Source: Allomuricauda sp. M10
Lineage (GTDB): Bacteria > Bacteroidota > Bacteroidia > Flavobacteriales > Flavobacteriaceae
Assembly: GCF_020782875.1 (NCBI RefSeq)
Contig: NZ_JAJGBN010000001.1
Location: forward strand, 682,001 to 746,000
Length of the DNA: 64,000 bases
Direction: 5' to 3'
The translations under genes were made by a program, and so were the position numbers. Of this stretch, positions 8,991-17,288 are shown one piece after another. How positions within the stretch are numbered: position 1 is the first letter of the stretch; every line of letters starts with the position of its first letter. The notes below the pieces were generated by a model that saw nothing but the letters and a program-made list of their open reading frames with translations, made no database searches and was not told the origin of the DNA.

Positions 8991-9572
8991 ATGAAAAAAA
9001 ATGTACTATTCCATATGGCACTCCTACTGATCTTCGGTAATTGTGCAACAACAAAAACCAATCCGCCCATTTTAAAGGATTATACTCTTGGAGAGAAATG
9101 GATTTGGAAATGGGAACGCGCAGTTGAAGGAGAGGTTCGCGCTGAAGGGGAAGATATTCAGGAAGTGGTGAGGCATAAGGGAACGTTAGGGCTATGGAAC
9201 GGTATTGATACCGTTCAAATTTCAAAAACGATTCATCAAGAGCAGAGTGATACCCCTTTCCGCAATTGGCCGTTGGAGGTAGGAAAAAAATGGAAATATG
9301 TGTCGGAATGGGCAAACAACGAGGGTACTACCGGAAAAACCAGTCAAGACGTTGAAATTATCGCCTTTGAAGAGTTACATGTGGTAGCCGGTACATTCAA
9401 GGCATATAAAATTGAATACAAGGGAATTGTAACAAATTCCAGAGGTTTTAAAGGCGAGATGACCGATATTTGGTGGTATGCCCCGGAATTGAAAACCTAC
9501 ATCAAACATGTCAACGATGATGGTTATGGCTTATATACCAATGAATTGACTAGCTATTCAAAAGCCAATTAA
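8991..9572 (+). CDS. Predicted lipoprotein of unknown function
   Basis: 193 residues beginning MKKNVLFHMALLLIFGNCATTKT, a signal peptide with a lipobox ending at Cys18. The mature part is polar and predicted mostly beta, with PLEVGKKWKYVSEW in the middle and FKAYKIEYKG further on, a pattern seen in outer-membrane-associated Bacteroidota lipoproteins that I cannot name. It lies 41 bp upstream of a LytS-type sensor kinase gene and may be part of the same transcript. No catalytic motif is visible. Confidence 0.75.
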   Translation: MKKNVLFHMALLLIFGNCATTKTNPPILKDYTLGEKWIWKWERAVEGEVRAEGEDIQEVVRHKGTLGLWNGIDTVQISKTIHQEQSDTPFRNWPLEVGKKWKYVSEWANNEGTTGKTSQDVEIIAFEELHVVAGTFKAYKIEYKGIVTNSRGFKGEMTDIWWYAPELKTYIKHVNDDGYGLYTNELTSYSKAN

Positions 9573-9613
9573 GATAACCTTAGCCTAAATCCAGTATATT
9601 TCAAACCAGAACT

Positions 9614-10675
9614 TTGGGAGCAAAAAAATCAAATACAGGAATATCGCTTTATTGGAAATGCCAAATCGTATGTTGGGGTGTGGTTTCCTTGTTGTGGTTG
9701 TACATTGCTTTGGACAGAGATCATTTTACGGTTCCCCATGCCATTGTCAATTATGTGTTGGACGTTTCCGTTTGCATTGGCCTAACCCACGCGTACAGGG
9801 CCGTTGCGTTAAGGTCAGGATGGAATCAACTGGGGATTAAACAACTGTTAAAAAGGATCATTCCGTCCATATTGATTTTGGCCGTTTTGTTTATGCAGTT
9901 GATGAATCTAAAAACCTCGGCCTATATCTATTTAGTGCATCACAACAACACCTTTGAGGACAACGTATGGATTTGGAACCCAGTTTTGATAACAGGGTTG
10001 AGGCATATGGCCATTTGGGTGCTGGCCTATCATGCTTATCATTTTTACCAAAGAGAGGTAAAAACGACAAAGGCGAATGCACAGCTTTCGGTCATTGCAA
10101 AGCAGACCCAGCTGGACAATCTGGCGGCACAGTTGAACCCTCACTTCCTATTCAATTCCCTTAATTCCATTAAAGCATTGGTCATTGAAAACCCTAAAAG
10201 TGCACGGAGGGCTATCGATCTATTGTCCGATCTATTGCGTTCATCACTTTATGAAAAAGAGCATACCACCATATCCATTGTGGAAGAAATGGCATTGGTA
10301 AAGGATTATGTGGAGTTGGAAAAACTACGATTTGAGGAACGTCTCAATATTCAATTCAATGTGGACCAGACCCTTGAACACTTTAAAATCCCGCCATTGA
10401 GTATTCAACTTTTGGTGGAAAACGCCATCAAACACGGGATAGATAAACAGTTGGAAGGAGGGACCGTTGCTATTTTGGTGCAAAAGGAGAACGACCATGT
10501 GGTGATAACCGTCAAAAACCCTGGAAATCTTTCCAAAGATGATCATATTGGGGTTGGATTAAAAAATCTAAAGCAACGCCTTTTGTTGCAATATGAAGGG
10601 AAGGCGGATTTTAAGATGGAGTCTCCTTCCGAAAACGAGGTGGTTGCCACCTTAATGATACCGATTGAAAAATGA
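9614..10675 (+). CDS. LytS/YehU-type sensor histidine kinase (TTG start)
   Basis: 353 residues. About four membrane helices occupy residues 12-145, followed by the His_kinase domain (PF06580 type) with the phosphoacceptor His177 in LNPHFLFNSLNS, the N-box LVENAIKHG at 267-275 and the G-box GVGLKNLKQRL at 313-323. There is no ATG in frame between the upstream stop (9581) and residue 94, so TTG at 9614 is the only sensible start. It overlaps the response-regulator gene by 4 bp (ATGA), so the two are translationally coupled. Such pairs sense envelope or extracellular signals; the ligand is unknown. Confidence 0.92.
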   Translation: MGAKKSNTGISLYWKCQIVCWGVVSLLWLYIALDRDHFTVPHAIVNYVLDVSVCIGLTHAYRAVALRSGWNQLGIKQLLKRIIPSILILAVLFMQLMNLKTSAYIYLVHHNNTFEDNVWIWNPVLITGLRHMAIWVLAYHAYHFYQREVKTTKANAQLSVIAKQTQLDNLAAQLNPHFLFNSLNSIKALVIENPKSARRAIDLLSDLLRSSLYEKEHTTISIVEEMALVKDYVELEKLRFEERLNIQFNVDQTLEHFKIPPLSIQLLVENAIKHGIDKQLEGGTVAILVQKENDHVVITVKNPGNLSKDDHIGVGLKNLKQRLLLQYEGKADFKMESPSENEVVATLMIPIEK

Positions 10676-11397
10676 AGGATAGATATACAACTTTGATCAT
10701 AGATGATGAGCGTTTGGCCCGTGAAGAGGTCCGAAGGGCGCTTGAAGGCTATCCAGAATTTGAAATTGTGGGAGAAGCGAACAATGCGGAAGCTGCCATC
10801 AGTTTGATCGAAAAAGAACATCCTGACATCATCTTTTTGGATATCCACATGCCGGGGAAATCAGGGTTTGATTTGTTGGAGGAACTGGGAACCGTTCCCG
10901 AAGTGGTGTTCACAACGGCTTATGATCAATATGCGGTACAAGCTTTTGAGGTAAATGCGCTGGATTATTTGGTAAAACCGCTTAGGGACGAGCGTTTCGT
11001 CAAAACCATTGAAAAGGTAAAGGTTGAATTACAAAAGAAGGAAGAGGCACAGAAAGCACCGTTGGCAAGCCATCAAAAAATCTTTATCAAGGATGGTGAA
11101 AAGGTCTATTTCATCACATTGGCAGAGATACGTTTAGTAGAGTCCATGGACAATTATGTGCGCCTATATTTTGGTAATCAAAAAGCCATGGTGAAGCGTT
11201 CCCTGAACCAACTGGAGGAAAAATTGGACCCCAATACGTTTTTCAGGGCCAACAGGAGCCAAATCATCAACACGGAATACATCAAGGAAATACAACCTTA
11301 TTTCAATAACAAACTACGAATTGTAATGACTACTGGGGAAACGGTGGACCTCTCGACAAGACAATCAGTAGCGTTCAAAAACCGAAACAGTTTATAG
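10672..11397 (+). CDS. LytTR-family response regulator
   Basis: 241 residues. The receiver domain (1-120) has acidic residues D11 and D12, phosphoacceptor D57 in IIFLDIHMPGKSG, and a conserved Lys in LDYLVKPL. The C-terminal LytTR DNA-binding domain covers about 140-241 (LVESMDNYVRLYF ... FFRANRSQIINTEYI). It is the partner of the overlapping sensor kinase. The CocE-like hydrolase gene 87 bp downstream is the nearest possible target. LytTR proteins bind paired direct repeats; none could be assigned with confidence. Confidence 0.95.
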   Translation: MKDRYTTLIIDDERLAREEVRRALEGYPEFEIVGEANNAEAAISLIEKEHPDIIFLDIHMPGKSGFDLLEELGTVPEVVFTTAYDQYAVQAFEVNALDYLVKPLRDERFVKTIEKVKVELQKKEEAQKAPLASHQKIFIKDGEKVYFITLAEIRLVESMDNYVRLYFGNQKAMVKRSLNQLEEKLDPNTFFRANRSQIINTEYIKEIQPYFNNKLRIVMTTGETVDLSTRQSVAFKNRNSL

Positions 11398-11448
11398 CGG
11401 TTTAACATGTAATCATATCAAAAAACGAATAGCAAAAGCATATAGCTA

Positions 11449-11466
11449 TAGGGCGGTTATGCCCTA
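11449..11466 (+). other. Small hairpin between regulator and hydrolase genes
   Basis: A perfect 6-bp stem (TAGGGC at 11449-11454 with GCCCTA at 11461-11466) with a GGTTAT loop, lying 18 bp before the hydrolase start codon. No T-run follows, so it is not a classical terminator. It could affect translation start or processing of a regulator-hydrolase transcript. Confidence 0.35.
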
Positions 11467-11484
11467 AAATCAAAATCAATCAAA

Positions 11485-13299
11485 ATGAAAAAATCGATTA
11501 TCAAAGCATACAGTATAGCAGTTCTGGCTCTATGTTTCGTAGCTTCTTGTAAGGAACAGAACCCAGTTCAAACCCCAAGGACTGTTACCGAAAATGGCAC
11601 AACGTATCTGATTCAGGACAGTGTGTTGATTTCAACACAAGATGGTGCCAAAATACATGCGATCGTGGTTCGGAACGCCCAAAATGAGGAACCCACTCCC
11701 GCGGTGTTGTTCCATACTATCTATGCACGTAAAAGCGACCTGAAAAGAGCGAAAATAGCAGCGGACCATGGGTATGTGGGGGTTATTTCCTATACCCGTG
11801 GTAAAGGTTTGAGCCCTGATTCCATTGTACCCTATAAACATGAAACAACCGACACCTATGCGGTCATCGATTGGATCAGTAAGCAAGATTGGAGCAACCA
11901 AAAAGTGGGGATGTATGGAGGAAGTTATGTAGGCTTCACACAATGGGCCGCTGTAAAAAACAAGGTGCATCCCGCCTTAAAAACGATCGTTCCTTCGGTG
12001 TCTGCAGCGCCAGGTATTGCGGAGCCCATGGAAAACGGGGTCTATTTCAATTTTCATTTTCCGTGGCACCATTATGTTTCCAACAACAAGTATTTGGATA
12101 CCACCCTGTATTACAATGGGCAACGTTGGCAGGATTTGAACATGGAATGGTATCAAAAAGGAGTGGCCTATAGTGCTATGGATAGTTTGGACGGATTGCC
12201 CAACCCCCAGTTTCGGGAGCGATTGTTGCACCCGACGATAGATAGCTATTGGCAAGATATGATCCCTTATAAAGAAGATTTTGACCATATCAACATACCC
12301 GTTTTGGCCACGACCGGATATTATGATGGGGGACAAATCGGCACGCAGTACTATTTAAGGGAACATACCAAATACAACAAAAACGCGGAACATTATCTGG
12401 TCATTGGGCCGTACACCCATTTTGGCGCCCAACAAAAACCAGACGCCCATGTAATGGGTTATGACATCGATTCCGTGGCACAAATTGATATCACGGAGTT
12501 GATTTTTGAGTGGTTTGATTACGTCATGAAGGGTAAGGCCAAACCGGCATTGCTTCAAGACAAGATCAATTACGAGGTCATGGGAGCCAACAAATGGGGA
12601 CACGCTGCTTCCTTGGAGCAAATGGCCAATGATACGCTCAACTTTTATTTGAGCAACAAGCGTTCGGGAGTGGCCTTTTCCTCGCTGTTTGGTACGGGAA
12701 ACAACGGGGAGGATATCCACTATACGCTATCTGAACAATCAGGAGACCCCAATGCATTTTTGGAGCAGACCATTGATTTTGCGGACCGAAGTAACCTCAC
12801 CTGGAATTCAAGCGGTTGGAGGAACATTATTACTGACAGCTTGATGGTGGGACATGGTTTTTCCTTTGCTACCGAACCTTTCGACTCCGATTTTGAACTG
12901 AACGGTTCTTTCGGAGGGGAGATCTCGGTCTCCATCAACAAAAAGGATTTTGATTATAAAGTGGTGTTGTTCGAGCAGACCCCTGATGGCAAATTCTTTG
13001 CACTGGCATTGCCTTATGTGGGTAGGGCGAGTTATGTGCGAGATCGGGAGCACCAACAATTGTTGACGCCAAATGAAAAGACCAAACTTCCTTTTGGCAT
13101 CGTCCGGATGACGAGCAAGAAAATAAGTAAGGGCAGTAGATTGGTAGTGGTGATCAATGGCATCAAGGATCCCTTTACTGAAATCAATTATGGAACGGGC
13201 AAAAGTGTGGCGGAAGAAACCATCAAAGATGCCCAGGAACCCTTGATCATCAAATGGTATGGCGACAGTTATCTGGAAATTCCGGTGAAGAAAGATTGA
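11485..13299 (+). CDS. CocE/NonD family lipoprotein hydrolase (X-Pro dipeptidyl-peptidase S15-like)
   Basis: 604 residues with a lipoprotein signal (ALCFVASC, Cys22), so it should be anchored in the envelope. The alpha/beta-hydrolase core has its nucleophile at Ser147 in GMYGGSYVGF. A C-terminal jelly-roll domain of the X-Pro dipeptidyl-peptidase/CocE type follows (about 390-600). Members hydrolyse esters, acyl-amino compounds or X-Pro peptides; the substrate cannot be predicted. It follows the LytS/LytTR genes on the same strand and is a possible regulated output of that pair. Its stop lies 10 bp from that of the convergent ankyrin-like gene. Confidence 0.88.
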   Translation: MKKSIIKAYSIAVLALCFVASCKEQNPVQTPRTVTENGTTYLIQDSVLISTQDGAKIHAIVVRNAQNEEPTPAVLFHTIYARKSDLKRAKIAADHGYVGVISYTRGKGLSPDSIVPYKHETTDTYAVIDWISKQDWSNQKVGMYGGSYVGFTQWAAVKNKVHPALKTIVPSVSAAPGIAEPMENGVYFNFHFPWHHYVSNNKYLDTTLYYNGQRWQDLNMEWYQKGVAYSAMDSLDGLPNPQFRERLLHPTIDSYWQDMIPYKEDFDHINIPVLATTGYYDGGQIGTQYYLREHTKYNKNAEHYLVIGPYTHFGAQQKPDAHVMGYDIDSVAQIDITELIFEWFDYVMKGKAKPALLQDKINYEVMGANKWGHAASLEQMANDTLNFYLSNKRSGVAFSSLFGTGNNGEDIHYTLSEQSGDPNAFLEQTIDFADRSNLTWNSSGWRNIITDSLMVGHGFSFATEPFDSDFELNGSFGGEISVSINKKDFDYKVVLFEQTPDGKFFALALPYVGRASYVRDREHQQLLTPNEKTKLPFGIVRMTSKKISKGSRLVVVINGIKDPFTEINYGTGKSVAEETIKDAQEPLIIKWYGDSYLEIPVKKD

Positions 13300-13309
13300 T
13301 GTTCCTTTT

Positions 13310-14167
13310 TCACGACACCTTTTTGGCCGTAATGGTGATATCCGGTTCGGTAAGGGTCAAGGATTTTACCATACCTTCCTGAATATCAAAGGAAACGGTG
13401 ACCGAAGGCGTGCCGTTGTAGGTGAATCGGTTGTCCCCGATTTTATACAGACCGCCACCAAACCCACCAATCGGCCCTAATGAAAGCAGTTTCCGCATGT
13501 TCACGGAAATGGTAAATCCTTCGTTTTCAGATGCCCCGTAAAGGTAATTCCCCAAGTATTGTTGTTGTTCCTCTGGGCTCACTTCGATATAGGTTGGGCC
13601 ACCGGCATTGCCCAAATTTTTTAAATAGTCAATGGTCTGTTCCAATTGCCCTATTTCCGAAGCGGTCATTTTGTCCTTCATGCGCTCGCCTGCGTACGCG
13701 TGATCCAACAAACTGATGCCATGAGGACCCGTAACTTCCTGTATTCCAGGAGCTGCTTCAATAGCTGATTTAATAACCTGATAATGCCCCAACATGGCAA
13801 AGGTGAAAAGGGTAGGTCGGGCACCCATTTGCATCAGGTATTGGGCAATATCCCTTCGCCCCACATGAGAACACGCGCCAATTGCGGACTCAAAATCCCC
13901 AAATCGCCATTCCCATACCGACCGTGAAAGTTCCGGTCTTTTGTCCACCAAAGATTTTACTTTATCCAAATCGAAATGGGAACTGCCAACCACCTCAGAA
14001 ATGACTTCGGGAGCAATATTGGGAAAGTGTTCGGGAATTTCAGCGCTGCCTGGCCCAATTTCAATTTTAGGTGGATGCGATATGCCGATACTAGGTATGG
14101 AAAGTCCCAATATCCCCAAGGAATAGGCTTTTACTGCGGTTCTTCTGTTGACGGTTTCGTTTTTCAT
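13310..14167 (-). CDS. Exported ankyrin-repeat-like protein with Tat-like signal
   Basis: 285 residues from the start chosen here (MKNETVNRRTAVKAYSLG). The open frame reaches 22 codons further upstream, but the added residues look non-coding and this ATG opens a signal sequence with twin arginines (NRRTAVK), suggesting Tat export. The middle part (about 70-180) resembles ankyrin repeats (DFESAIGACSHVGRRDIAQYLMQMGARP). The last 90 residues form a beta-rich domain (EVSPEEQQQYLGNYLYG) resembling a small C-terminal domain found in some Bacteroidota exported enzymes. No catalytic motif is seen. It probably mediates protein binding in the periplasm. Confidence 0.8.
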   Translation of the reverse strand: MKNETVNRRTAVKAYSLGILGLSIPSIGISHPPKIEIGPGSAEIPEHFPNIAPEVISEVVGSSHFDLDKVKSLVDKRPELSRSVWEWRFGDFESAIGACSHVGRRDIAQYLMQMGARPTLFTFAMLGHYQVIKSAIEAAPGIQEVTGPHGISLLDHAYAGERMKDKMTASEIGQLEQTIDYLKNLGNAGGPTYIEVSPEEQQQYLGNYLYGASENEGFTISVNMRKLLSLGPIGGFGGGLYKIGDNRFTYNGTPSVTVSFDIQEGMVKSLTLTEPDITITAKKVS

Positions 14168-14253
14168 GGTGTTGCTTTTGAGGATAAAAAGAGAAATTTT
14201 GGATTTTGGGGCGATTCCAAATATCTCCATCATCCAGCCATCTTGAAAGTACC

Positions 14254-14291
14254 AAAAAAAGAAAAGGGACGGTCCAAAAACCGCCCCTTTA
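14254..14291 (-). terminator. Rho-independent terminator of the 17.2-14.3 kb operon
   Basis: Read on the minus strand, a 10-bp G+C-rich stem (14263-14272 with 14281-14290, one mismatch, loop of about eight) is followed by a T-rich tract. It lies 23 bp past the stop of the DsrE-like gene and marks the 3' end of the operon. Confidence 0.8.
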
Positions 14292-14313
14292 ACAAAATAA
14301 AAACCTGGTTTCT

Positions 14314-14739
14314 CTATAGCGTAATACTCAAAAAACCATCTTTTTGCAAGTTGAACCCGTATAAAATGCCGTTTTCCACAACACCCATTTCCTTAGGAAG
14401 TTTGGAAGCGTCCACCCCGAACTTTTTCAACGAAAAACCACAGGCCAACAACTTGATGTTCTTGTCTTTGGCCATATCCAGATAGGGTTGCATGGTTTCT
14501 AAATTCGTAAGGTCGGAAACGGTCTGCCCACAGATCACCACATGGAATTCCCCGAACTTTTCCCCGTCATCCGCCGCCAATTGATCGGCGGCCAAGATGA
14601 TGGCCTTCAGTTGGGGAACGCTTCGGGTTAGGACAAAATAGTTGCTCTGCTCTTTGTTGTAAGTGGTCTGGGCTTTCCCTTCTTGAAGCCCGGTCATAAA
14701 AGTGATGGCCACCAAGGCCAAGGTCAATACATGTTTCAT
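14314..14739 (-). CDS. Exported DsrE-like family protein
   Basis: 141 residues from MKHVLTLALVAITFMTGLQ, a clear signal peptide that ends near AQ23. The open frame runs further upstream, but that part overlaps the DoxX gene and is not coding. The mature part fits the DsrE/DsrF-like fold (YFVLTRSVPQLKAIILAADQLAADD ... FHVVICGQTVSDLTNLETMQPY ... LLACGFSLKKFGV), with a Cys in a VVICG and another in an LLACGFS segment, positions used by sulfur-carrier members. It starts 2 bp after the DoxX stop, so it is co-transcribed. I infer periplasmic handling of sulfur species. Confidence 0.8.
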   Translation of the reverse strand: MKHVLTLALVAITFMTGLQEGKAQTTYNKEQSNYFVLTRSVPQLKAIILAADQLAADDGEKFGEFHVVICGQTVSDLTNLETMQPYLDMAKDKNIKLLACGFSLKKFGVDASKLPKEMGVVENGILYGFNLQKDGFLSITL

Positions 14740-14741
14740 AT

Positions 14742-15140
14742 TTAATTTTTTAAGGATTTTGGATTCAGTACAAAAAATAGCAGTCCACCTAAAATGGCGA
14801 TGTTCTTGAACAACGGGCCGATCGTGGCCATTTGTCCCACTTGAACGGATATCGTGATGGGCACCAACACGCAAATGAGCACGATGGCCGACAAACGGGG
14901 CTTAAAACCAGCAAAAAAAGCAATCCCGAACACGAACATCACCACGCCGGACACCATGATAGAAATTTCCGGGGGACCCAACAAATGGCCCAAGGAACCG
15001 AATCGGCTCTGGTCCATTTTGGCGATGGTCTTGTCCACATTCAACATATGGTTCAGGCTGGCCACAATAAAGATCAGGCTTACCAACATCCGCAGAACGG
15101 TTACCGAAGTACGACTGACCGTAATCGACTTATTTTCCAT
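14742..15140 (-). CDS. DoxX family membrane protein
   Basis: 132 residues with four membrane helices (about 14-33, 58-78, 82-100 and 108-126), matching the DoxX family. DoxX/DoxD members include the membrane subunit of thiosulfate:quinone oxidoreductase in archaea, while many bacterial members are uncharacterised. It sits 11 bp after the SoxB-like gene and 2 bp before the DsrE-like gene in one transcript. The sulfur-related neighbours favour a quinone-linked redox role, but this is inference. Confidence 0.85.
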   Translation of the reverse strand: MENKSITVSRTSVTVLRMLVSLIFIVASLNHMLNVDKTIAKMDQSRFGSLGHLLGPPEISIMVSGVVMFVFGIAFFAGFKPRLSAIVLICVLVPITISVQVGQMATIGPLFKNIAILGGLLFFVLNPKSLKN

Positions 15141-15151
15141 ATCGGTTGGTT

Positions 15152-16780
15152 TTAGTGGAATTGATAATTGGTTCCCGGCAATTGCGACAATACATTATCA
15201 CCTAGATCCAAAGCTTTGGCCCGACCATCCATCGCTGGGGCAATGGTGCCCTTCGCTTTTAGATATTCCACGATCACATCATGCACGGTGTAGTCCATCA
15301 CTTCGGTTTCCACAGTGTTCGGCATGCGGCAGAGGGTAGGTAACGGCTCGCCTTCACGCCTACAGGCAGAAAGGGTATACAGTTTATCCTCCTGCATGGG
15401 CTCGCCACCGATCATGATCGACGCCACGCGTTCCCCTTTGGGTTTGTTGGCATAAAAGGTGAGTTCCATGCCCGAAAAGCGCACCAGCCAACCGCCAAAG
15501 CGCTGCATGGGGTTTTCGGCAAAAACATTATGGATTTCCTGTTCCAGCCAATCCTTGATCTGCTTGCCCGTAGCCTTGCCCACTTTTACCTTTTCGTTCA
15601 CGGGGAGCATGCTCCACAGATCGGCCCGGGTAATGGGCGCCTGGCCACTTTCCCCAATGGAAATGGGTGTACTGAACCTAAATCCGTTGGAAATGGAAAT
15701 ATCGGCCCCGGTCTTCCAGCGGGCGGCATCCGTGATGAAGTTGTCCATGGGATTTTCCACCACAAAATAGCGGTAGAGGGGGGTGCTGGTATAGCCCAAC
15801 ACTTCTTCAATTTCTTCCTTGTACGGAGCGGTTTCCTGATCAATGAACTGGGCCACCTGTGCATCGGCGGGATAGGAGTTGGGATCTACTTCCATGAGGT
15901 CGTAATCTTCCTTGATGATCTTGCCATCTTTCACCGTTAAGGTCAGTTTGCCCACAAAGGAGGCAAAGGCCCCGGGTTCCGTCACTTTGGTGTATTGCGC
16001 CTTAAGCGGTTTGCGGATGCGTTCGTGGGTGTCGTTCCCCAAGATGTAATCCACACGCTGCAGGGCAGGGTGGTTGGCCAGATTGTATTGTTTGCTGATG
16101 CCGATATGCGTCACCAAAAAGAGCAGGTCTACCTTTTGGTTGTCCTTGAGTTCGGTGATCAAAGCTTCCAAGTTTTTGTCGATGGGATCAAAACGGATGC
16201 CTTTGCTGAAGGATGGGTTCTGGCGCACGGGAATCTCGGGATCGTTGTAGGAGATAAAACCGAGTTTCACCCCTTTGAGTTCCTTGATGAAATATTGGGG
16301 AAACAGGGTTTCGCCCGAAGCCTCATCATACATATTGGCCGAAATGACCGGGGTGTCGTAGTGTTGCAGCACATCCATCATGGTCTGTTTGCCATACACG
16401 ACCTCCCAGTTGCCGGGAATCAGAAAATCGTAGCCCATGGCCTTGATGATGGGGGCAAAGGCCTTCCCGCGCGAAAGGGCCGCCACGGCACTCCCTTGGA
16501 TCATGTCGCCACCGTCCAAGATCAGGGTGCCTTCGGGGTCTTTGCTGCGTTCCTGCTCAAAAAGGGTCTTCATATGGGCCAATCCGCCCAATTGGCGAAA
16601 GGTAATCTCATTGTTTTCCCAAAACAGTTCGTCATGGGGCTGCAATTGCCCGTGAATGTCGGCGGTTTGCAATATGGTGATAGTCTGCTCGGGGCTTTCT
16701 TTTGGGGTCTCCTTGCACGAAAACAGGGTTCCGCCGAGGAGGGCCAGGGCCGCCAAGCCCAAGGTTTTATGTGGTATCAT
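15152..16780 (-). CDS. SoxB/5'-nucleotidase-like metallophosphoesterase lipoprotein
   Basis: 542 residues from the ATG at 16780. The frame extends upstream but that part overlaps the preceding gene; this start gives a lipoprotein signal (GGTLFSC, Cys22). The N-terminal metallophosphoesterase domain has metal ligands D41 and H43 (TADIHGQ), D92 (GGD), N124, H225 and H252 (DTHER). A 5'-nucleotidase C-terminal domain follows (about 330-520). The usual GNHE motif reads GNWE (Trp125), replacing the catalytic His of UshA-type nucleotidases. That change and the DoxX and DsrE neighbours suggest a SoxB-like thiosulfohydrolase rather than a nucleotidase; databases would probably say bifunctional metallophosphatase/5'-nucleotidase. 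Confidence 0.85.
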   Translation of the reverse strand: MIPHKTLGLAALALLGGTLFSCKETPKESPEQTITILQTADIHGQLQPHDELFWENNEITFRQLGGLAHMKTLFEQERSKDPEGTLILDGGDMIQGSAVAALSRGKAFAPIIKAMGYDFLIPGNWEVVYGKQTMMDVLQHYDTPVISANMYDEASGETLFPQYFIKELKGVKLGFISYNDPEIPVRQNPSFSKGIRFDPIDKNLEALITELKDNQKVDLLFLVTHIGISKQYNLANHPALQRVDYILGNDTHERIRKPLKAQYTKVTEPGAFASFVGKLTLTVKDGKIIKEDYDLMEVDPNSYPADAQVAQFIDQETAPYKEEIEEVLGYTSTPLYRYFVVENPMDNFITDAARWKTGADISISNGFRFSTPISIGESGQAPITRADLWSMLPVNEKVKVGKATGKQIKDWLEQEIHNVFAENPMQRFGGWLVRFSGMELTFYANKPKGERVASIMIGGEPMQEDKLYTLSACRREGEPLPTLCRMPNTVETEVMDYTVHDVIVEYLKAKGTIAPAMDGRAKALDLGDNVLSQLPGTNYQFH

Positions 16781-16832
16781 GTGTGTTGTGTTTGTAATGA
16801 AACGTAAGCGGTAAAACGGGGTCTTTGAATGC

Positions 16833-17210
16833 TTACAGGTAGCCCTTAAATTGATGATACAGGATGTACAAGGGTACCGAAGGGGGCAATCCCAATTCCT
16901 TGTTGGAGTGCAGTTGTTGTTGAGCGCTTGTTGACCCAAGGTCTGCCAAAACCGTTGTGGAAACGGGCAAATAGGGCAGGGGTTGGGCGTTGACTTCCTT
17001 GGCTTTGGCCGAGGAAATCGTAACAAAGGACGCACAACAGGTTTTGGAGGCCACGGTGGCCTTGATCTTGTTGGTGACCTTGGTGGTGGTGAGGCCCAGA
17101 GAAGACTCTATGGTGTTCCGGACCTTGCAGGGCGCCAAAAGGAGCAGCCCGATCAACAGAACGGACAGCCATTTTTTAGTGCTAGATTGTGATGTGCGGA
17201 TTCCCTGCAT
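16833..17210 (-). CDS. Small conserved secreted protein of unknown function (APCKVRN motif)
   Basis: 125 residues. A hydrophobic segment at about 14-28 (WLSVLLIGLLLLAPC) is a signal peptide or membrane anchor, and Cys29 could be a lipid attachment site, although the context after it (KVRNTIESSLGL) is unusual. A CC pair follows at about 58-59 (SKTCCASF). I know of similar small proteins in flavobacteria but of no assigned function. It is the first gene of the run leading to the SoxB-like, DoxX and DsrE-like genes (52-bp gap), behind an inverted repeat at 17243-17260. Confidence 0.65.
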   Translation of the reverse strand: MQGIRTSQSSTKKWLSVLLIGLLLLAPCKVRNTIESSLGLTTTKVTNKIKATVASKTCCASFVTISSAKAKEVNAQPLPYLPVSTTVLADLGSTSAQQQLHSNKELGLPPSVPLYILYHQFKGYL

Positions 17211-17242
17211 ATTTCAAATAAAAGAAGAAAAAGGCAAAGGGG

Positions 17243-17260
17243 CTGTAACTAAAGTTACAG
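17243..17260. promoter_or_regulatory. Operator-like perfect inverted repeat
   Basis: CTGTAACT, AA, AGTTACAG: two perfect 8-bp arms with a 2-bp spacer, centred 41 bp upstream of the start of the APCKVRN-type gene. Size and symmetry fit a homodimeric regulator site; the TGTAAC...GTTACA core resembles sites of Crp/Fnr-superfamily proteins in Bacteroidota. The regulator is not encoded in this window. Confidence 0.5.
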
Positions 17261-17288
17261 AGGAAGGAGAATTTGGAAGAACTTACTA

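Noticed and set aside
16781..17035. 85-residue upstream extension of the SoxB-like frame
   Set aside because: It overlaps the small secreted protein gene in another frame, is Pro- and Arg-rich, and would bury the lipoprotein signal.
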